Positions 52,162 to 60,438 are shown, counted from the stretch's first letter. The stretch: DNA of 64,000 nt from Deltaproteobacteria bacterium (GCA_003136475.1 PLEQ01000059.1:5262-69261), one strand, 5' to 3'. The notes: generated by a model not told the origin, from the letters alone. Numbers and translations are program-made.

Positions 52162-52768
52162 TTATTTACTCACCTCTTTATTATTTTTTTTAGAATTCTG
52201 AAAATCTATGATTTTTTGAGCATGATCTATAAATCGATCTGCGGTTCTGTCCAATTTAGACAGATTACATTCATTACAGCAAGATACACAGTTACTCAAA
52301 ATATATCCCCCGTTCACTATCTACCCTATCTATTCCATTAACATTTACCCATGATCTTTCAATAGTTTCTGGAAGATGTTTTATACGTCTTTTTCGAGAC
52401 ATATAAACATTCCAAGGCTGAGGAACGCTGCCACAATAATTGCAGTTATTAGAAATCAATTCATAAACTTGATTTTCGGTTAATTCAAAAACTAGACCAT
52501 CATTTTTGGCGTTTCTTTTATATGACCCATAAATATTGTATAAACTAGCATGTTTAGGCTTTTTTCTAGAAATTTCTAGCGCATAACAGCCACAAGAAGT
52601 GGTTTCCCCATTCCTTAATGCCTGTCTATATACAAAAACTGTTTTTCCGCATTCGCAAATACATAGACATTTCGATACCTTGATATTTCTAGCACCAAGA
52701 ACGCGTTCCTGAGATAATACGGTTAATCTCCCAAATTTTTGTCCTGTTAGGTCTACCTTTTTAAACAT
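52162..52768 (-). pseudogene. HNH homing endonuclease broken by a +1 base in a G run
   Basis: From ATG 52768 the protein reads VDLTGQKFGRLTVLSQERV, a CICECG...TSCGCYA zinc-type repeat, CNYCGSVPQPW and NGIDRVDSERG, then hits a stop at 52292. Removing one G from the five-G run (52307-52311) restores YILSNCVSCCNECN and an open frame to 52162, matching the intact relative at 5205-5969. So the last part of the HNH domain is frameshifted. Either a decayed gene or a sequencing error in the homopolymer. Confidence 0.8.
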
Positions 52769-53097
52769 ACCATTATAATATCAGGAATTCCCCAAAGGTC
52801 AATATAAATACTCACACCACCAATTTAGCGCCACTTTTGAAAGTTGAAAATAATTATTTTGTATGAATTTAACCAAGGATTAAAACATCTTATAGTATCT
52901 TAATATTTTCTTAATAATTGTGTTTTAAGTCTTTTGTTTCTTTTCTGTGATATAAGCAACTATGTTGCACATATCTTTTCTTATCTCCTCACTGAACTTT
53001 CTAAATATATTATTTAAATAACATATATTAATTAATAGCTATAATTGCGTCCAAAAATCAAGTTTAATGATATAACTGTCAATAAGAGGTTTATATC
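52769..53097. other. AT-rich divergent intergenic region
   Basis: About 330 bases between two outward-facing HNH genes. Very AT-rich, especially 52990-53045 (runs such as AATATATTATTTAAATAA). No gene and no recognised repeat. Probably holds promoters for both directions; an origin is possible but not shown. Confidence 0.5.
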
Positions 53098-53880
53098 GTG
53101 GTTCAGAATGAATACAAAAAATGTCGTGATTGTAATAAATATAAAACTTTTACCGAATTTCAGGCAGATCTTGGTCGTCCAGACGGTATTAGGTCAAATT
53201 GTAGAGAATGTTGTAATTTTAGAAAACGTGTAACTAGAGCAAACAGGTCTGCTTTTAAAAAATGTAAACAGTGTAATTGTAATAAGTCAATAAAGTGTTT
53301 TGCTAGAAAAAAAGGAAAAAATGGTCTAGATTCTAAATGTAAACATTGTGTTGCGCAAAATAGATTAAATTGGAAAAATAAAAATCCAAATTATGTTCGA
53401 CCACAAATTTACAGCCCAAAGAAAGTATATTTGAGCACTACAATTAATGCAAAAATATGGCGATCTAAAAATAGGGACAGGGCGTTAGAATCTCAACGTC
53501 AATGGAGAACGAAAAACAAAGAAAAAGCTAATCAGTCACGTCGAAAATGGGAAAGGGAAAATCCTGGTAAGAGAAATGCTCAAACTCTTCTAAGAATTGC
53601 TAGAAAACTTCAGGCTACGCCAAAATGTCAACCTAAAGAAAAATTAAAAGAAATAGAGAATATTTATATTTTAGCTAAAGAACTTCAATGGTTAAGTGAA
53701 TCAAGACTATGTGTAGATCACATTATTCCTTTGAGAGGCGAAAATGTCTCTGGGCTACATGTTTCCCACAATTTACAAATATTGCCATTGGCAATGAATT
53801 GTTCTAAAAGTAATAATTTTGATCCCATAGAATATAATAAAATCTATTTACCTTTATTGAAAGAGGCTGTGAATGAATAA
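53098..53880 (+). CDS. HNH homing endonuclease
   Basis: 260 residues with GTG start, AAGAGG eight bases before it. Two zinc fingers (CRDCNKYKTFTEF...CREC and CKQCNCNKSIKCF...CKHC), a long basic spacer, then HNH: CVDHIIPLRGENVSGLHVSHN, LQILPLAMNCSKSN. Same family as 39112 and 54959. It overlaps the next gene by eight bases. Confidence 0.85.
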   Translation: MVQNEYKKCRDCNKYKTFTEFQADLGRPDGIRSNCRECCNFRKRVTRANRSAFKKCKQCNCNKSIKCFARKKGKNGLDSKCKHCVAQNRLNWKNKNPNYVRPQIYSPKKVYLSTTINAKIWRSKNRDRALESQRQWRTKNKEKANQSRRKWERENPGKRNAQTLLRIARKLQATPKCQPKEKLKEIENIYILAKELQWLSESRLCVDHIIPLRGENVSGLHVSHNLQILPLAMNCSKSNNFDPIEYNKIYLPLLKEAVNE

Positions 53881-54331
53881 CAACGATATTTTACTAAATG
53901 GTTCGCTAGCTACTTGGAGAATGCCCATGATTGTTGGTGATCTGGGAGGTACTTATACTGGTACTTTCGAATTCCGTACCTTCTTAGATCCTCTTCGTCA
54001 GCTCCAGGCTGGCAGAGAATATCGTGAACTTCTTGGTTCATTGGCCATTCAGGCTGAGGATAGTGAATCTAATTTAGCTTTCGCACTAGTTCAATTAAAA
54101 CATAGGATTGTAAAAGCACCAGCATTTTGGTCCAGCACAGAGGCTGAAAGCGGTATTGCTGGAAACATTGGGGATATGAATGTCATTGCCGCAGTCCTAG
54201 ATGCAGCTCTAATGGCTGAGACGATGTTTAAAGATAAAATGGCTGAAGAAAGAAATAAGATGTTGGAAAAAGCCATTAAGACTGGCGAACAGACTCTAGA
54301 AAAGAAAGCTAAGGAAAATGGGGCTGTATAA
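53873..54331 (+). CDS. Putative tail-assembly protein
   Basis: 152 residues. N-terminal beta part (ATWRMPMIVGDLGGTYTGTFEFRTFLDP) and helical C-terminus, the build of tail-assembly chaperones, which lie before the tape-measure gene; that gene is not in the window. Inference from form only. Confidence 0.5.
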   Translation: MNNNDILLNGSLATWRMPMIVGDLGGTYTGTFEFRTFLDPLRQLQAGREYRELLGSLAIQAEDSESNLAFALVQLKHRIVKAPAFWSSTEAESGIAGNIGDMNVIAAVLDAALMAETMFKDKMAEERNKMLEKAIKTGEQTLEKKAKENGAV

Positions 54332-54956
54332 TGTAAATTGCACTACTTGCAATCGCACTCACCAATGGTTTAGCGGCACAACTGATCAAAGATGTTACGA
54401 ATGTAAAAATTTTCACTATAAGGAAACTAAGATGGTCAATCCGACCTTAGAAGAACAGTTGATCGATACTCTTAAGAGTACTATCGCAGCAAAAGATGAC
54501 CTTATAGATCACTTGAAGCGTGAGATCCAACGTCTGAGTGCTTCTCCTATTTATATTCCTCCATCGCCTATAACGCCTAATACTGGTACTCCACAATTTC
54601 CCAATCCTCCTAATTTACAACCATTCATTCAACCTCTCTCTCCTTTTCTAAACCCGCCCATAGGTCCACCATATCCTGGACAGCCTTGGTGGGGAATCAT
54701 TCCTCCTGAGGGATGGCAAACTGTGTCTGGAACTCCCAATACAACTATTACCGGTACAGTTATTTCTGATGCAACTTCATGTGCTCACGAAATGGTTAAA
54801 TATGGCGATGAACGAAGTGGTGGTGAAAGTTGTAAGAAGTGCGGACAGGGTTCTGGTTGGGTAACCAGTACTTCCATAAATAATGGAATTAATAGTACTG
54901 TTTCTCATGTTTGGCCAGAAGCTCCAGAAAGCATCAAGCCTAAAAAGAAGAAATAA
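54318..54956 (+). CDS. Hypothetical protein with zinc finger and Pro-rich middle
   Basis: 212 residues. N-terminal CTTCNRTHQW...CYEC finger, a helix, a Pro-rich middle (IYIPPSPITPNTGTPQFPNP), then CKKCGQG and a Lys tail. Overlaps the previous gene by 14 bases. Probably a virion protein; unknown family. Confidence 0.5.
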   Translation: MGLYNVNCTTCNRTHQWFSGTTDQRCYECKNFHYKETKMVNPTLEEQLIDTLKSTIAAKDDLIDHLKREIQRLSASPIYIPPSPITPNTGTPQFPNPPNLQPFIQPLSPFLNPPIGPPYPGQPWWGIIPPEGWQTVSGTPNTTITGTVISDATSCAHEMVKYGDERSGGESCKKCGQGSGWVTSTSINNGINSTVSHVWPEAPESIKPKKKK

Positions 54957-54958
54957 AA

Positions 54959-55540
54959 GTGAAAATTTGTAACAAATGCAATCAATTTCGGCCATTTAGT
55001 GAGTTTTTTAAAAGCTCAAAAAATAGAGATGGCCTTAGATATTATTGTAAATCTTGTTGTCTTTTATTGCGAAGTGCATGGGGCAAAAAAAATCCAGAAA
55101 AGATTCGTAAAAACTATGTCGAATGGTCAAAGTTAAATCCCGAAAAAGCTAAGTATTTTAGTGAAAAATGGTCTAAGGAAAATCCAATAGAAGCTGCTGC
55201 TAAAAAACTGAAATGGGCAAAATTAAATCCAGGCAAGAAAAATGCTGTTACTGCTAGGCGAAGAGCTACTAAAAAAAATGCTACTCCCAAATGGCTAACA
55301 AAATCGCAAAATAAGGAAATTCAAAATCTGTATATAACGGCCAAAGAGTTACAATGGTTAACGACTGATAAAAATGAGGTAGACCACATAATTCCTTTGA
55401 TTGGAGTGAATGAAAATGGAGAACATGTAGTTTCCGGACTTCATGTACTATGGAATCTTCAAATATTATCAAGTAAGTTAAATAAAGAAAAAGGTAATAA
55501 ATTTGATTTTATAAAATATAAAGAAGAATATTTAGGATAA
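54959..55540 (+). CDS. HNH homing endonuclease
   Basis: 193 residues with GTG start. One zinc finger (CNKCNQFRPFSEFF...CKSCC), repeats of WxKxNPEKA in the spacer, and HNH: EVDHIIPLIGVNENGEHVVSG, LHVLWNLQILSSKLN, KGNK. Two bases after the preceding stop. Confidence 0.85.
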   Translation: MKICNKCNQFRPFSEFFKSSKNRDGLRYYCKSCCLLLRSAWGKKNPEKIRKNYVEWSKLNPEKAKYFSEKWSKENPIEAAAKKLKWAKLNPGKKNAVTARRRATKKNATPKWLTKSQNKEIQNLYITAKELQWLTTDKNEVDHIIPLIGVNENGEHVVSGLHVLWNLQILSSKLNKEKGNKFDFIKYKEEYLG

Positions 55541-55544
55541 GTAT

Positions 55545-56015
55545 ATGGATTTTATGGAATTATTTGAATTTTATAAAATTCAAGCTATATCGAATGCCAT
55601 AAATCCTACAATGGATTCCATATGGCGTTTAAAATGTAGAGAATATAGTAAAAATTTTAATACTCCTCTTTGGGAAGTAGAAAATGTACTCGATCCCCGT
55701 CACATACTTTTAAGTTTGGAGGAAGAAAAATATCATCCCTCAATTGCTAATAATGAAATGGAAGAACTTTTAGATGAACTATATAGAATCAAAGATCCCA
55801 CTTATACAAAAATGTCCAAAGAAACTCTTGAAGAATTAGTTGATCATGTGCTCAATAAAGAAATAAAGAGACTTAATTCCAAGAAAGCTCCAACTCCAGA
55901 GAGTATTGAAGCTGAAATAAAGAAATCGGAATCTAGAACCCCAAAGAGCGGTTCTATGAACTTCTCTGACCTTGAAAAGATTGAGTCAGAACCCAATACG
56001 GGATTTAAGGATTAG
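55545..56015 (+). CDS. Hypothetical protein, possible tail-assembly partner
   Basis: 156 residues, helical and acidic (FMELFEFYKIQAISNAINPT; EEKYHPSIANNEMEELLDEL). Last plus-strand gene. It may be a tail-assembly chaperone separated from 53873 by an HNH insertion; not proven. Confidence 0.5.
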   Translation: MDFMELFEFYKIQAISNAINPTMDSIWRLKCREYSKNFNTPLWEVENVLDPRHILLSLEEEKYHPSIANNEMEELLDELYRIKDPTYTKMSKETLEELVDHVLNKEIKRLNSKKAPTPESIEAEIKKSESRTPKSGSMNFSDLEKIESEPNTGFKD

Positions 56016-56179
56016 AACTCGTCATCATCATCTGTATAATCTTCGTCAATTGTAAATGAGAGAGTTTCTGACTCAATCATTGCTAAGAGCTTTTCATAAA
56101 AATCTACCTGTAATTGTTCCGGATCTTCTGGATCACCTTTAATCTTAATTGGATCAACCAAAATTCGTAGATATTTCAT
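56012..56179 (-). CDS. Small acidic hypothetical protein
   Basis: 55 residues ending in an Asp run (DEDYTDDDDEF). ATGA overlap with the upstream gene. Convergent overlap with 55545-56015. Confidence 0.55.
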   Translation of the reverse strand: MKYLRILVDPIKIKGDPEDPEQLQVDFYEKLLAMIESETLSFTIDEDYTDDDDEF

Positions 56180-56412
56180 ACTTCCTCAATCTCCTCATTA
56201 AGCCAATATTCAAATTCTTTAATGCTGCTCTCACTCAAACAAAGCCAGCTAGCGCAATAGAAAGCTTCACTCCAGTCACTGTATAATTTATCTACAACAT
56301 CATCAGATAACCCAGCTAAAATTGGTATTTTCGTAATCAATTCCCTCACGTCTTCAGGAAAATCAATTTGATACGGCTTCTTCCTAAGAAGAATATAATT
56401 AATCCTTTTCAT
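56176..56412 (-). CDS. Hypothetical protein
   Basis: 78 residues from ATG 56412 (GGAG upstream). Helical, with EAFYCASWLCLSESSIKEFEYW. Not recognised. Confidence 0.5.
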   Translation of the reverse strand: MKRINYILLRKKPYQIDFPEDVRELITKIPILAGLSDDVVDKLYSDWSEAFYCASWLCLSESSIKEFEYWLNEEIEEV

Positions 56413-56635
56413 ATCGCACTCCAAACCATCGTACACTCTCTTCAAGAGCATGCCTATATTCTATGTTACTTGAAGTGAGTTCGTCCAAAAAATCATTTTT
56501 CATATGCTGCGGAATTGTTTTCTCAGCTTCAACCCACAGCTTGGCCCAACAATCCTGAGTTGTGATCAAAGGATCGTTGTATTCGAAACACTGAAGTGCG
56601 GATTCGTGTAAATATTGCGCTTCTTCTTTAGTCAT
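56399..56635 (-). CDS. Hypothetical protein
   Basis: 78 residues, acidic and helical (TKEEAQYLHESALQCFEYND). The conserved junction motif TGAAAAGTGAATTATG stands directly before its ATG and covers the end of the recombinase gene. Confidence 0.5.
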   Translation of the reverse strand: MTKEEAQYLHESALQCFEYNDPLITTQDCWAKLWVEAEKTIPQHMKNDFLDELTSSNIEYRHALEESVRWFGVRYEKD

Positions 56636-57225
56636 AATTCACTTTTCAAGCTCCTATACACTGTAGTCCTAGATAAACCAGTATGGGTGGCAATCTCCGA
56701 TACACTCTTACCTTCATTTTTCAATTTCTTTACAACCGAATGCCCCTTCTTAAAAGGCCTCCCCAATTGTATACCCTTAGACTTGGCATTGGCGATACCT
56801 GATTGAACACGTTCTTTAATTACTGCTGCCTCAAACTCTGCAAAACTACCCAAGATTTGAAAAAGCAATCTACCAGTAGCTGTAGACATATCAATTGAAT
56901 CTTTAACTGAAATGAATTCCACTTCTGAGTCCTGAAACAGGGTAACCATTTGGAGTAGATCTGATAGGCTTCTGGCTAGGCGGTCTAATTTATACACAAT
57001 TACCTTAGATACCTTACCATTCTTGCAATCAGTGAGTAATTTATTCAAAGATGGGCGATCACGCTTAGTCCCAGATATCCCTTTGTCTTCATAAATCTGA
57101 AAATCTATAATTCCTTTTGCTTTCAGATATGATTCAATTTCGAGTTTTTGCATCTCAGTGCTCTGAATTCGACCATCCTTGGATCCTTCTGTACTCACTC
57201 TGAGATACACAGCTACTTGTTTCAT
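56632..57225 (-). CDS. Serine recombinase (resolvase/invertase type)
   Basis: 197 residues. Catalytic domain: YLRVSTE (Ser near residue 11), EDKGISGTKRDRPSLNKLL, VYKLDRLARS, and the FQILGSFAEFEAAVIKERV helix. C-terminal HTH (VSEIATHTGLSRTTVYRSL). It is the size of Hin or Tn3 resolvases. No inverted repeat pair or invertible fibre segment was noticed nearby, so its target is unknown; genome resolution or inversion elsewhere is possible. Confidence 0.9.
   Translation of the reverse strand: MKQVAVYLRVSTEGSKDGRIQSTEMQKLEIESYLKAKGIIDFQIYEDKGISGTKRDRPSLNKLLTDCKNGKVSKVIVYKLDRLARSLSDLLQMVTLFQDSEVEFISVKDSIDMSTATGRLLFQILGSFAEFEAAVIKERVQSGIANAKSKGIQLGRPFKKGHSVVKKLKNEGKSVSEIATHTGLSRTTVYRSLKSEL
56633..56650 (-). 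repeat. Junction motif copy 1
   Basis: Minus-strand CTTGAAAAGTGAATTATG, one of seven similar copies between 56.6 and 61.2 kb. Confidence 0.6.
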
Positions 57226-57237
57226 ATATTATACTTC

Positions 57238-57633
57238 TCAATCATTCCATTTAATAGTGCCGTTTAGTGCTTCTTCAATAGCATGTCTAGCACCAATAAC
57301 TACGGAATATTTATCCATAGATTCTAGATGGAGATGAACAAAGTACAAAGATTTTTCCAATTCTTCTACACGATCAAGCAATGGAACTAAGTTATTCATC
57401 GCTGCTGCTGCAAACTTGGCATCATCATATAGATCCGCCACACCTTGGCCAAGCTCAGGACTACCATTCTTACATTCCCCACCATCCAATAGAAACCAAC
57501 GGCCAAATGGCCCACGAACGGAAGCTTTACCAGGGTGATATCTATCGTACTGAGAATGTGGATACCATGAAACCACTTTTGTGGAATTTTCAGCCAGTTT
57601 ACGAAGTTCGTTTTTCAGTTCTTTTGTAATCAT
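57238..57633 (-). CDS. Hypothetical protein
   Basis: 131 residues from ATG 57633 (AGGGAG upstream); the longer frame overlaps another small gene. Pattern GPFGRWFLLDGGECKNG and DDAKFAAAAMNNLVPLLDRVEEL is common to phage small proteins with an ASPFRWFLRD-like core. Function unknown. Confidence 0.55.
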   Translation of the reverse strand: MITKELKNELRKLAENSTKVVSWYPHSQYDRYHPGKASVRGPFGRWFLLDGGECKNGSPELGQGVADLYDDAKFAAAAMNNLVPLLDRVEELEKSLYFVHLHLESMDKYSVVIGARHAIEEALNGTIKWND

Positions 57634-57712
57634 ATGATTCTCCCTATGCATATCGATCATCTGGTTCATCTTCTCGAAAACCCCATTCTGGTTCTTTCCT
57701 ATTCCAGAAAAA

Positions 57713-57850
57713 TTATTCTGCCCAATCCTCAAGATCCATTTCTGTCATGTCATCTTCTAAAATCAACTTCTCATATTCTAGAGATTGTGCATCATGTGTA
57801 CAACACCATATGTACACAGTTTCTCCTTTTTTATACACTTTTTCTGACAT
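57713..57850 (-). CDS. Small hypothetical protein
   Basis: 45 residues (SEKVYKKGETVYIWCCTHD start), possible small beta protein with one CC pair. Starts directly after a junction motif. Confidence 0.55.
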   Translation of the reverse strand: MSEKVYKKGETVYIWCCTHDAQSLEYEKLILEDDMTEMDLEDWAE

Positions 57851-57865
57851 AAAATTCACTCCTCA
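57848..57865 (-). repeat. Junction motif copy 2
   Basis: Minus-strand TGAGGAGTGAATTTTATG. Here the variant includes GAGGAG, a true ribosome site, which suggests the motif works in translation start. Confidence 0.6.
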
Positions 57866-58029
57866 GAATTTTCTTTGATCCAATTGAAAATACTTGTCAA
57901 TTCATCAACTCTGGCTTCGGTATCTGTCAAGAGAAAGGCGGTAGTCTTTTCCTTAGACAATACCTTCTCCAATTCCTTTAAACTATCAAGACGATATTTC
58001 AAGCCATCCAATATCTCTTTAGTTTTCAT
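57856..58029 (-). CDS. Small helical hypothetical protein
   Basis: 57 residues from ATG 58029, next to a junction motif. Helical (LKYRLDSLKELEKVLSKEK). Not recognised. Confidence 0.5.
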   Translation of the reverse strand: MKTKEILDGLKYRLDSLKELEKVLSKEKTTAFLLTDTEARVDELTSIFNWIKENSEE

Positions 58030-58044
58030 AAAATTCACTTCTCC
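58027..58044 (-). repeat. Junction motif copy 3
   Basis: Minus-strand GGAGAAGTGAATTTTATG directly before ATG 58029. Confidence 0.6.
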
Positions 58045-58062
58045 CACTAATCTAGCAAGTTA

Positions 58063-59007
58063 TTAAAAATATACCCACCCGGTAGCCGGCGTCCAACTAT
58101 ATCCATCAGCCGACCAAGTGGCATAACTATTTGAGCCTGCACTCCAACTAATAGTGGAAGTGGTAGATCCATCTCCAGTTACAGTAAACGTACACCCACT
58201 CTCATCCGTATCTTGGTAGCTGCCATTAGGAATGAAACTGAAACGAGTATTGGTTCCGGAAGCACTTTCTGAAAAAGAACTCAATAGCTGACCACCTTGC
58301 AAACCCAGCAGTACTTCCTTCCAAGGACTTGAATTTGGACCACACGGCTCGATAGCCTGCACTAGATCGAAAGTAACCGTACCACCATTTGCGCCATTAT
58401 TCCCGTTGGTTCCCGCTTGACCATTATTTCCGTTAGTGCCATTAGTTCCATTTACACCATTGCAAACATATTCAGTGACGCTGTGTTGATAATCCGTTAG
58501 TGTCACATCGAACCCGCCACTGGGACAATTTGTACCTGAGTCTGCCACGACACTGAAAGTAGAACTTACGCCATTTGTTCCGTTAGTTCCATTTACTCCA
58601 TTGGTTCCATCAACTCCGTTTGTGCCATTTGTTCCATCGGTTCCAGCTTGTCCTTGTACGCCAGTAGCGCCATTACATACGTAAGATAGTCCTAAGAGAG
58701 GATCACTACTGGTTAACGTGCCGCTATTGGTTAGGTCTTGATACGTCAGAATCTGAACACCACCATTTACACAGTTAGGACTACCCACAACCAATTGTGT
58801 TACTTGAACGCCTGCACCATAACCTTGATTGCCTTGTGCGCCAGTAGCTCCATTAGTTCCAGCAACTCCTTGTGCTCCTGCCGGTCCTGCAGGACCCTGC
58901 GTCAGGGTAATACCTTTATTACATCCACATAGACTCAATAGAACGCAAACAACTGCAATACCGCACAGTCCAAAAATAGCCTTATTCAATTCTTTATCGT
59001 ATTCCAT
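58063..59007 (-). CDS. Collagen-like repeat lipoprotein
   Basis: 314 residues. A hydrophobic signal with a lipobox-like end (LLSLCGC) is followed by two Gly-X-Y blocks (GPAGPAGAQGVAGTNG; GTNGTNGVDGTNGVNG) separated by small Cys-bearing domains, then a third block and a C-terminal beta domain. It is probably made during infection and sent to the envelope, where it could alter the cell surface. Similar collagen-like lipoproteins occur in some Gram-negative bacteria, so it may come from a host. Confidence 0.75.
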   Translation of the reverse strand: MEYDKELNKAIFGLCGIAVVCVLLSLCGCNKGITLTQGPAGPAGAQGVAGTNGATGAQGNQGYGAGVQVTQLVVGSPNCVNGGVQILTYQDLTNSGTLTSSDPLLGLSYVCNGATGVQGQAGTDGTNGTNGVDGTNGVNGTNGTNGVSSTFSVVADSGTNCPSGGFDVTLTDYQHSVTEYVCNGVNGTNGTNGNNGQAGTNGNNGANGGTVTFDLVQAIEPCGPNSSPWKEVLLGLQGGQLLSSFSESASGTNTRFSFIPNGSYQDTDESGCTFTVTGDGSTTSTISWSAGSNSYATWSADGYSWTPATGWVYF

Positions 59008-59014
59008 GTATTCC

Positions 59015-59212
59015 TCACTGATTATTAACTTCTACATCGCCCAAACAACGTCTGCAATACGGACCATCTCTATATCCATCTACAACCATAGGCTTTTCAC
59101 ACTTACATTTGCCATTCCAACCATCATCGCTATTTAGCGAATCTTCCAAAGTGATTGGGGCGTTTACAAGCGGAAAGTACTGTCTGTACTTATATTCCTT
59201 GCGTTCTGTCAT
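59015..59212 (-). CDS. Small zinc-finger protein
   Basis: 65 residues from ATG 59212. CKCEKPMVVDGYRDGPYC-RRC gives a four-cysteine zinc site near the C-terminus. ATGA-type overlap with the upstream gene. Confidence 0.55.
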   Translation of the reverse strand: MTERKEYKYRQYFPLVNAPITLEDSLNSDDGWNGKCKCEKPMVVDGYRDGPYCRRCLGDVEVNNQ

Positions 59213-59502
59213 AGATTCTCCTGAATCCAATCTGCGATTTTCCTTAAAGACAATCCTTTTTGGTAATTGCTTCCATCATTCATGGTAGCCAAATCAATTT
59301 GGATAAGGTGAGGTAAAAAATCGCTATTGACATAATATGGAATTCCCACTACTTTCACAGGAGTTGCTAATCCAATTTCACAGGCTACGCCCAAACAACA
59401 AAAACGTCCTTTGTATTTTAAATGTCCAGCAGAAGTCTTTTGATATTTACCGCTCTTAAGAGCCTTAACCCATTTCGCTTTAACCTTTGGATCCAGTTTC
59501 AT
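59209..59502 (-). CDS. Conserved phage hypothetical protein
   Basis: 97 residues from ATG 59502, after AAAGGAGA. WVKALKSGKYQKTSAGHLKY and FCCLGVACEI form a pattern I recognise from many phage small proteins of unknown role. The palindrome at 59651 and a hairpin GCTAC/GTAGC lie in its upstream region. Confidence 0.65.
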   Translation of the reverse strand: MKLDPKVKAKWVKALKSGKYQKTSAGHLKYKGRFCCLGVACEIGLATPVKVVGIPYYVNSDFLPHLIQIDLATMNDGSNYQKGLSLRKIADWIQENL

Positions 59503-59650
59503 ACTATCTCCTTTCAAATTTAATGAGCCGCTACAGCGCGGTAGCCGTTCAAGCGACTCTTCTTATATTTATTGCACCGATTATGCCAACCACAACCTAT
59601 TGATTTTATTTAATCTATATAATAGAAACTTGTTTATCTTTTATACATCA

Positions 59651-59665
59651 TGACAATTATTGTCA
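59651..59665. promoter_or_regulatory. Operator-like palindrome TGACAATTATTGTCA
   Basis: 15-bp palindrome. On the minus strand it is followed by TGATGTATAAAAG, a promoter-like -10 region. The same arrangement occurs at 63310. Confidence 0.6.
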
Positions 59666-59667
59666 CT

Positions 59668-59683
59668 CAAAATTCACTTTTCA
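59668..59683 (-). repeat. Junction motif copy 4
   Basis: Minus-strand CTGAAAAGTGAATTTTG at the end of the 59681 gene, here without a following ATG. Confidence 0.55.
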
Positions 59684-59932
59684 GAGTTCTTCACGCCACC
59701 ACTCATAATTTTCCCCTTCCCCTACCAAAAGCCTCTCCGCCTCTTGTTTTTCATGAATGGCTAATTTATTTCCTAGATCATCCGTGGTGAGTTTTTGGTT
59801 TACCGAAAGGTTTTCAATCTGATGTACAAGATAGCCTTCCTGATTTGCGTCAGACCATACACACTCCACTTCTGCGGTCAAAACTTTACCTGACTTCAAG
59901 ATCACTGTAAATTCCTTATCTGATATTTTCAT
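59681..59932 (-). CDS. Hypothetical protein
   Basis: 83 residues from ATG 59932 (AGGAGT upstream). Small beta-rich start (FTVILKSGKVLTAEVECVW), helical end. Not recognised. The tRNA-like element lies directly upstream. Confidence 0.55.
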   Translation of the reverse strand: MKISDKEFTVILKSGKVLTAEVECVWSDANQEGYLVHQIENLSVNQKLTTDDLGNKLAIHEKQEAERLLVGEGENYEWWREEL

Positions 59933-59947
59933 ATTACTCCTAATATT

Positions 59948-60027
59948 TGGTGCGCCGGACGGGGAATGATCCCGCATGTAACCAATTACCCTTTCTACCG
60001 CTTATAAGACGGAGGGGATACCGGCGC
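59948..60027 (-). tRNA. Non-standard tRNA-like element with encoded CCA
   Basis: Seven perfect acceptor pairs (GCGCCGG/CCGGCGC) followed by A and CCA; a five-pair T arm (GCGGG-ATCATTC-CCCGT). The centre does not form a normal D arm; CCGT-CTTATAA-GCGG could be an anticodon arm reading UAU, with a GTAA/TTAC hairpin after it. It may be a decayed tRNA, a D-armless tRNA or a tRNA-like decoy. Confidence 0.5.
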
Positions 60028-60044
60028 GTAAAATTCACTTTTCA
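60028..60044 (-). repeat. Junction motif copy 5
   Basis: Minus-strand TGAAAAGTGAATTTTA, just before the tRNA-like element, so not tied to a start codon here. Confidence 0.55.
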
Positions 60045-60051
60045 CACAATT

Positions 60052-60210
60052 TCAATGTAAATGAAATTTTCTATGCACTCCTAGGCAAAAAATAGAACAA
60101 CCACTCAAATGCATTAGACCACCCATAATTGTATTTTCTCCTATATAAATACTTACGAAAAAAATAATGGCACCATACATGCAAATCATCCAATTGGGCA
60201 CTGTATTCAT
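60052..60210 (-). CDS. Small membrane protein
   Basis: 52 residues, one hydrophobic segment (MYGAIIFFVSIYIG) and a His-rich end. ATGA overlap with the upstream gene. Found by reading the gap. Confidence 0.45.
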   Translation of the reverse strand: MNTVPNWMICMYGAIIFFVSIYIGENTIMGGLMHLSGCSIFCLGVHRKFHLH

Positions 60211-60437
60211 TCCTCAAATTCATCGCTAAGAAAATTCAGTATTGAAGCTTTGGCACCACTGAATGTTTCCCAAGGTCCTCCCTCTAGCCAAAAACTTTCA
60301 TAATCATCGTTATGCGGAAACACTCTGATAATATATTCATATGAACCGTTTTCCATGAGCGCAAAAGTATAGCCGCTTACTGTTACATGTTCTACACATT
60401 CCCTGATGTACCTATTTTCGCTACTTGGTTTGGCCAT
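60207..60437 (-). CDS. Hypothetical protein
   Basis: 76 residues from ATG 60437 (GAGG upstream). Beta-rich (SGYTFALMENGSYEYIIRVF). Not recognised. Confidence 0.55.
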   Translation of the reverse strand: MAKPSSENRYIRECVEHVTVSGYTFALMENGSYEYIIRVFPHNDDYESFWLEGGPWETFSGAKASILNFLSDEFEE

Positions 60438-60438
60438 A

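Noticed and set aside
54310..54340. Frameshift joining 53873 and 54318 genes (as in tail-assembly chaperones)
   Set aside because: The second frame is +1, no slippery -1 site is present in the overlap, and 54318 has its own ATG and a distinct zinc-finger start.
58063..59007. Use of the collagen-like lipoprotein to name the host
   Set aside because: Such proteins occur in several bacterial groups; the sequence alone does not identify one.
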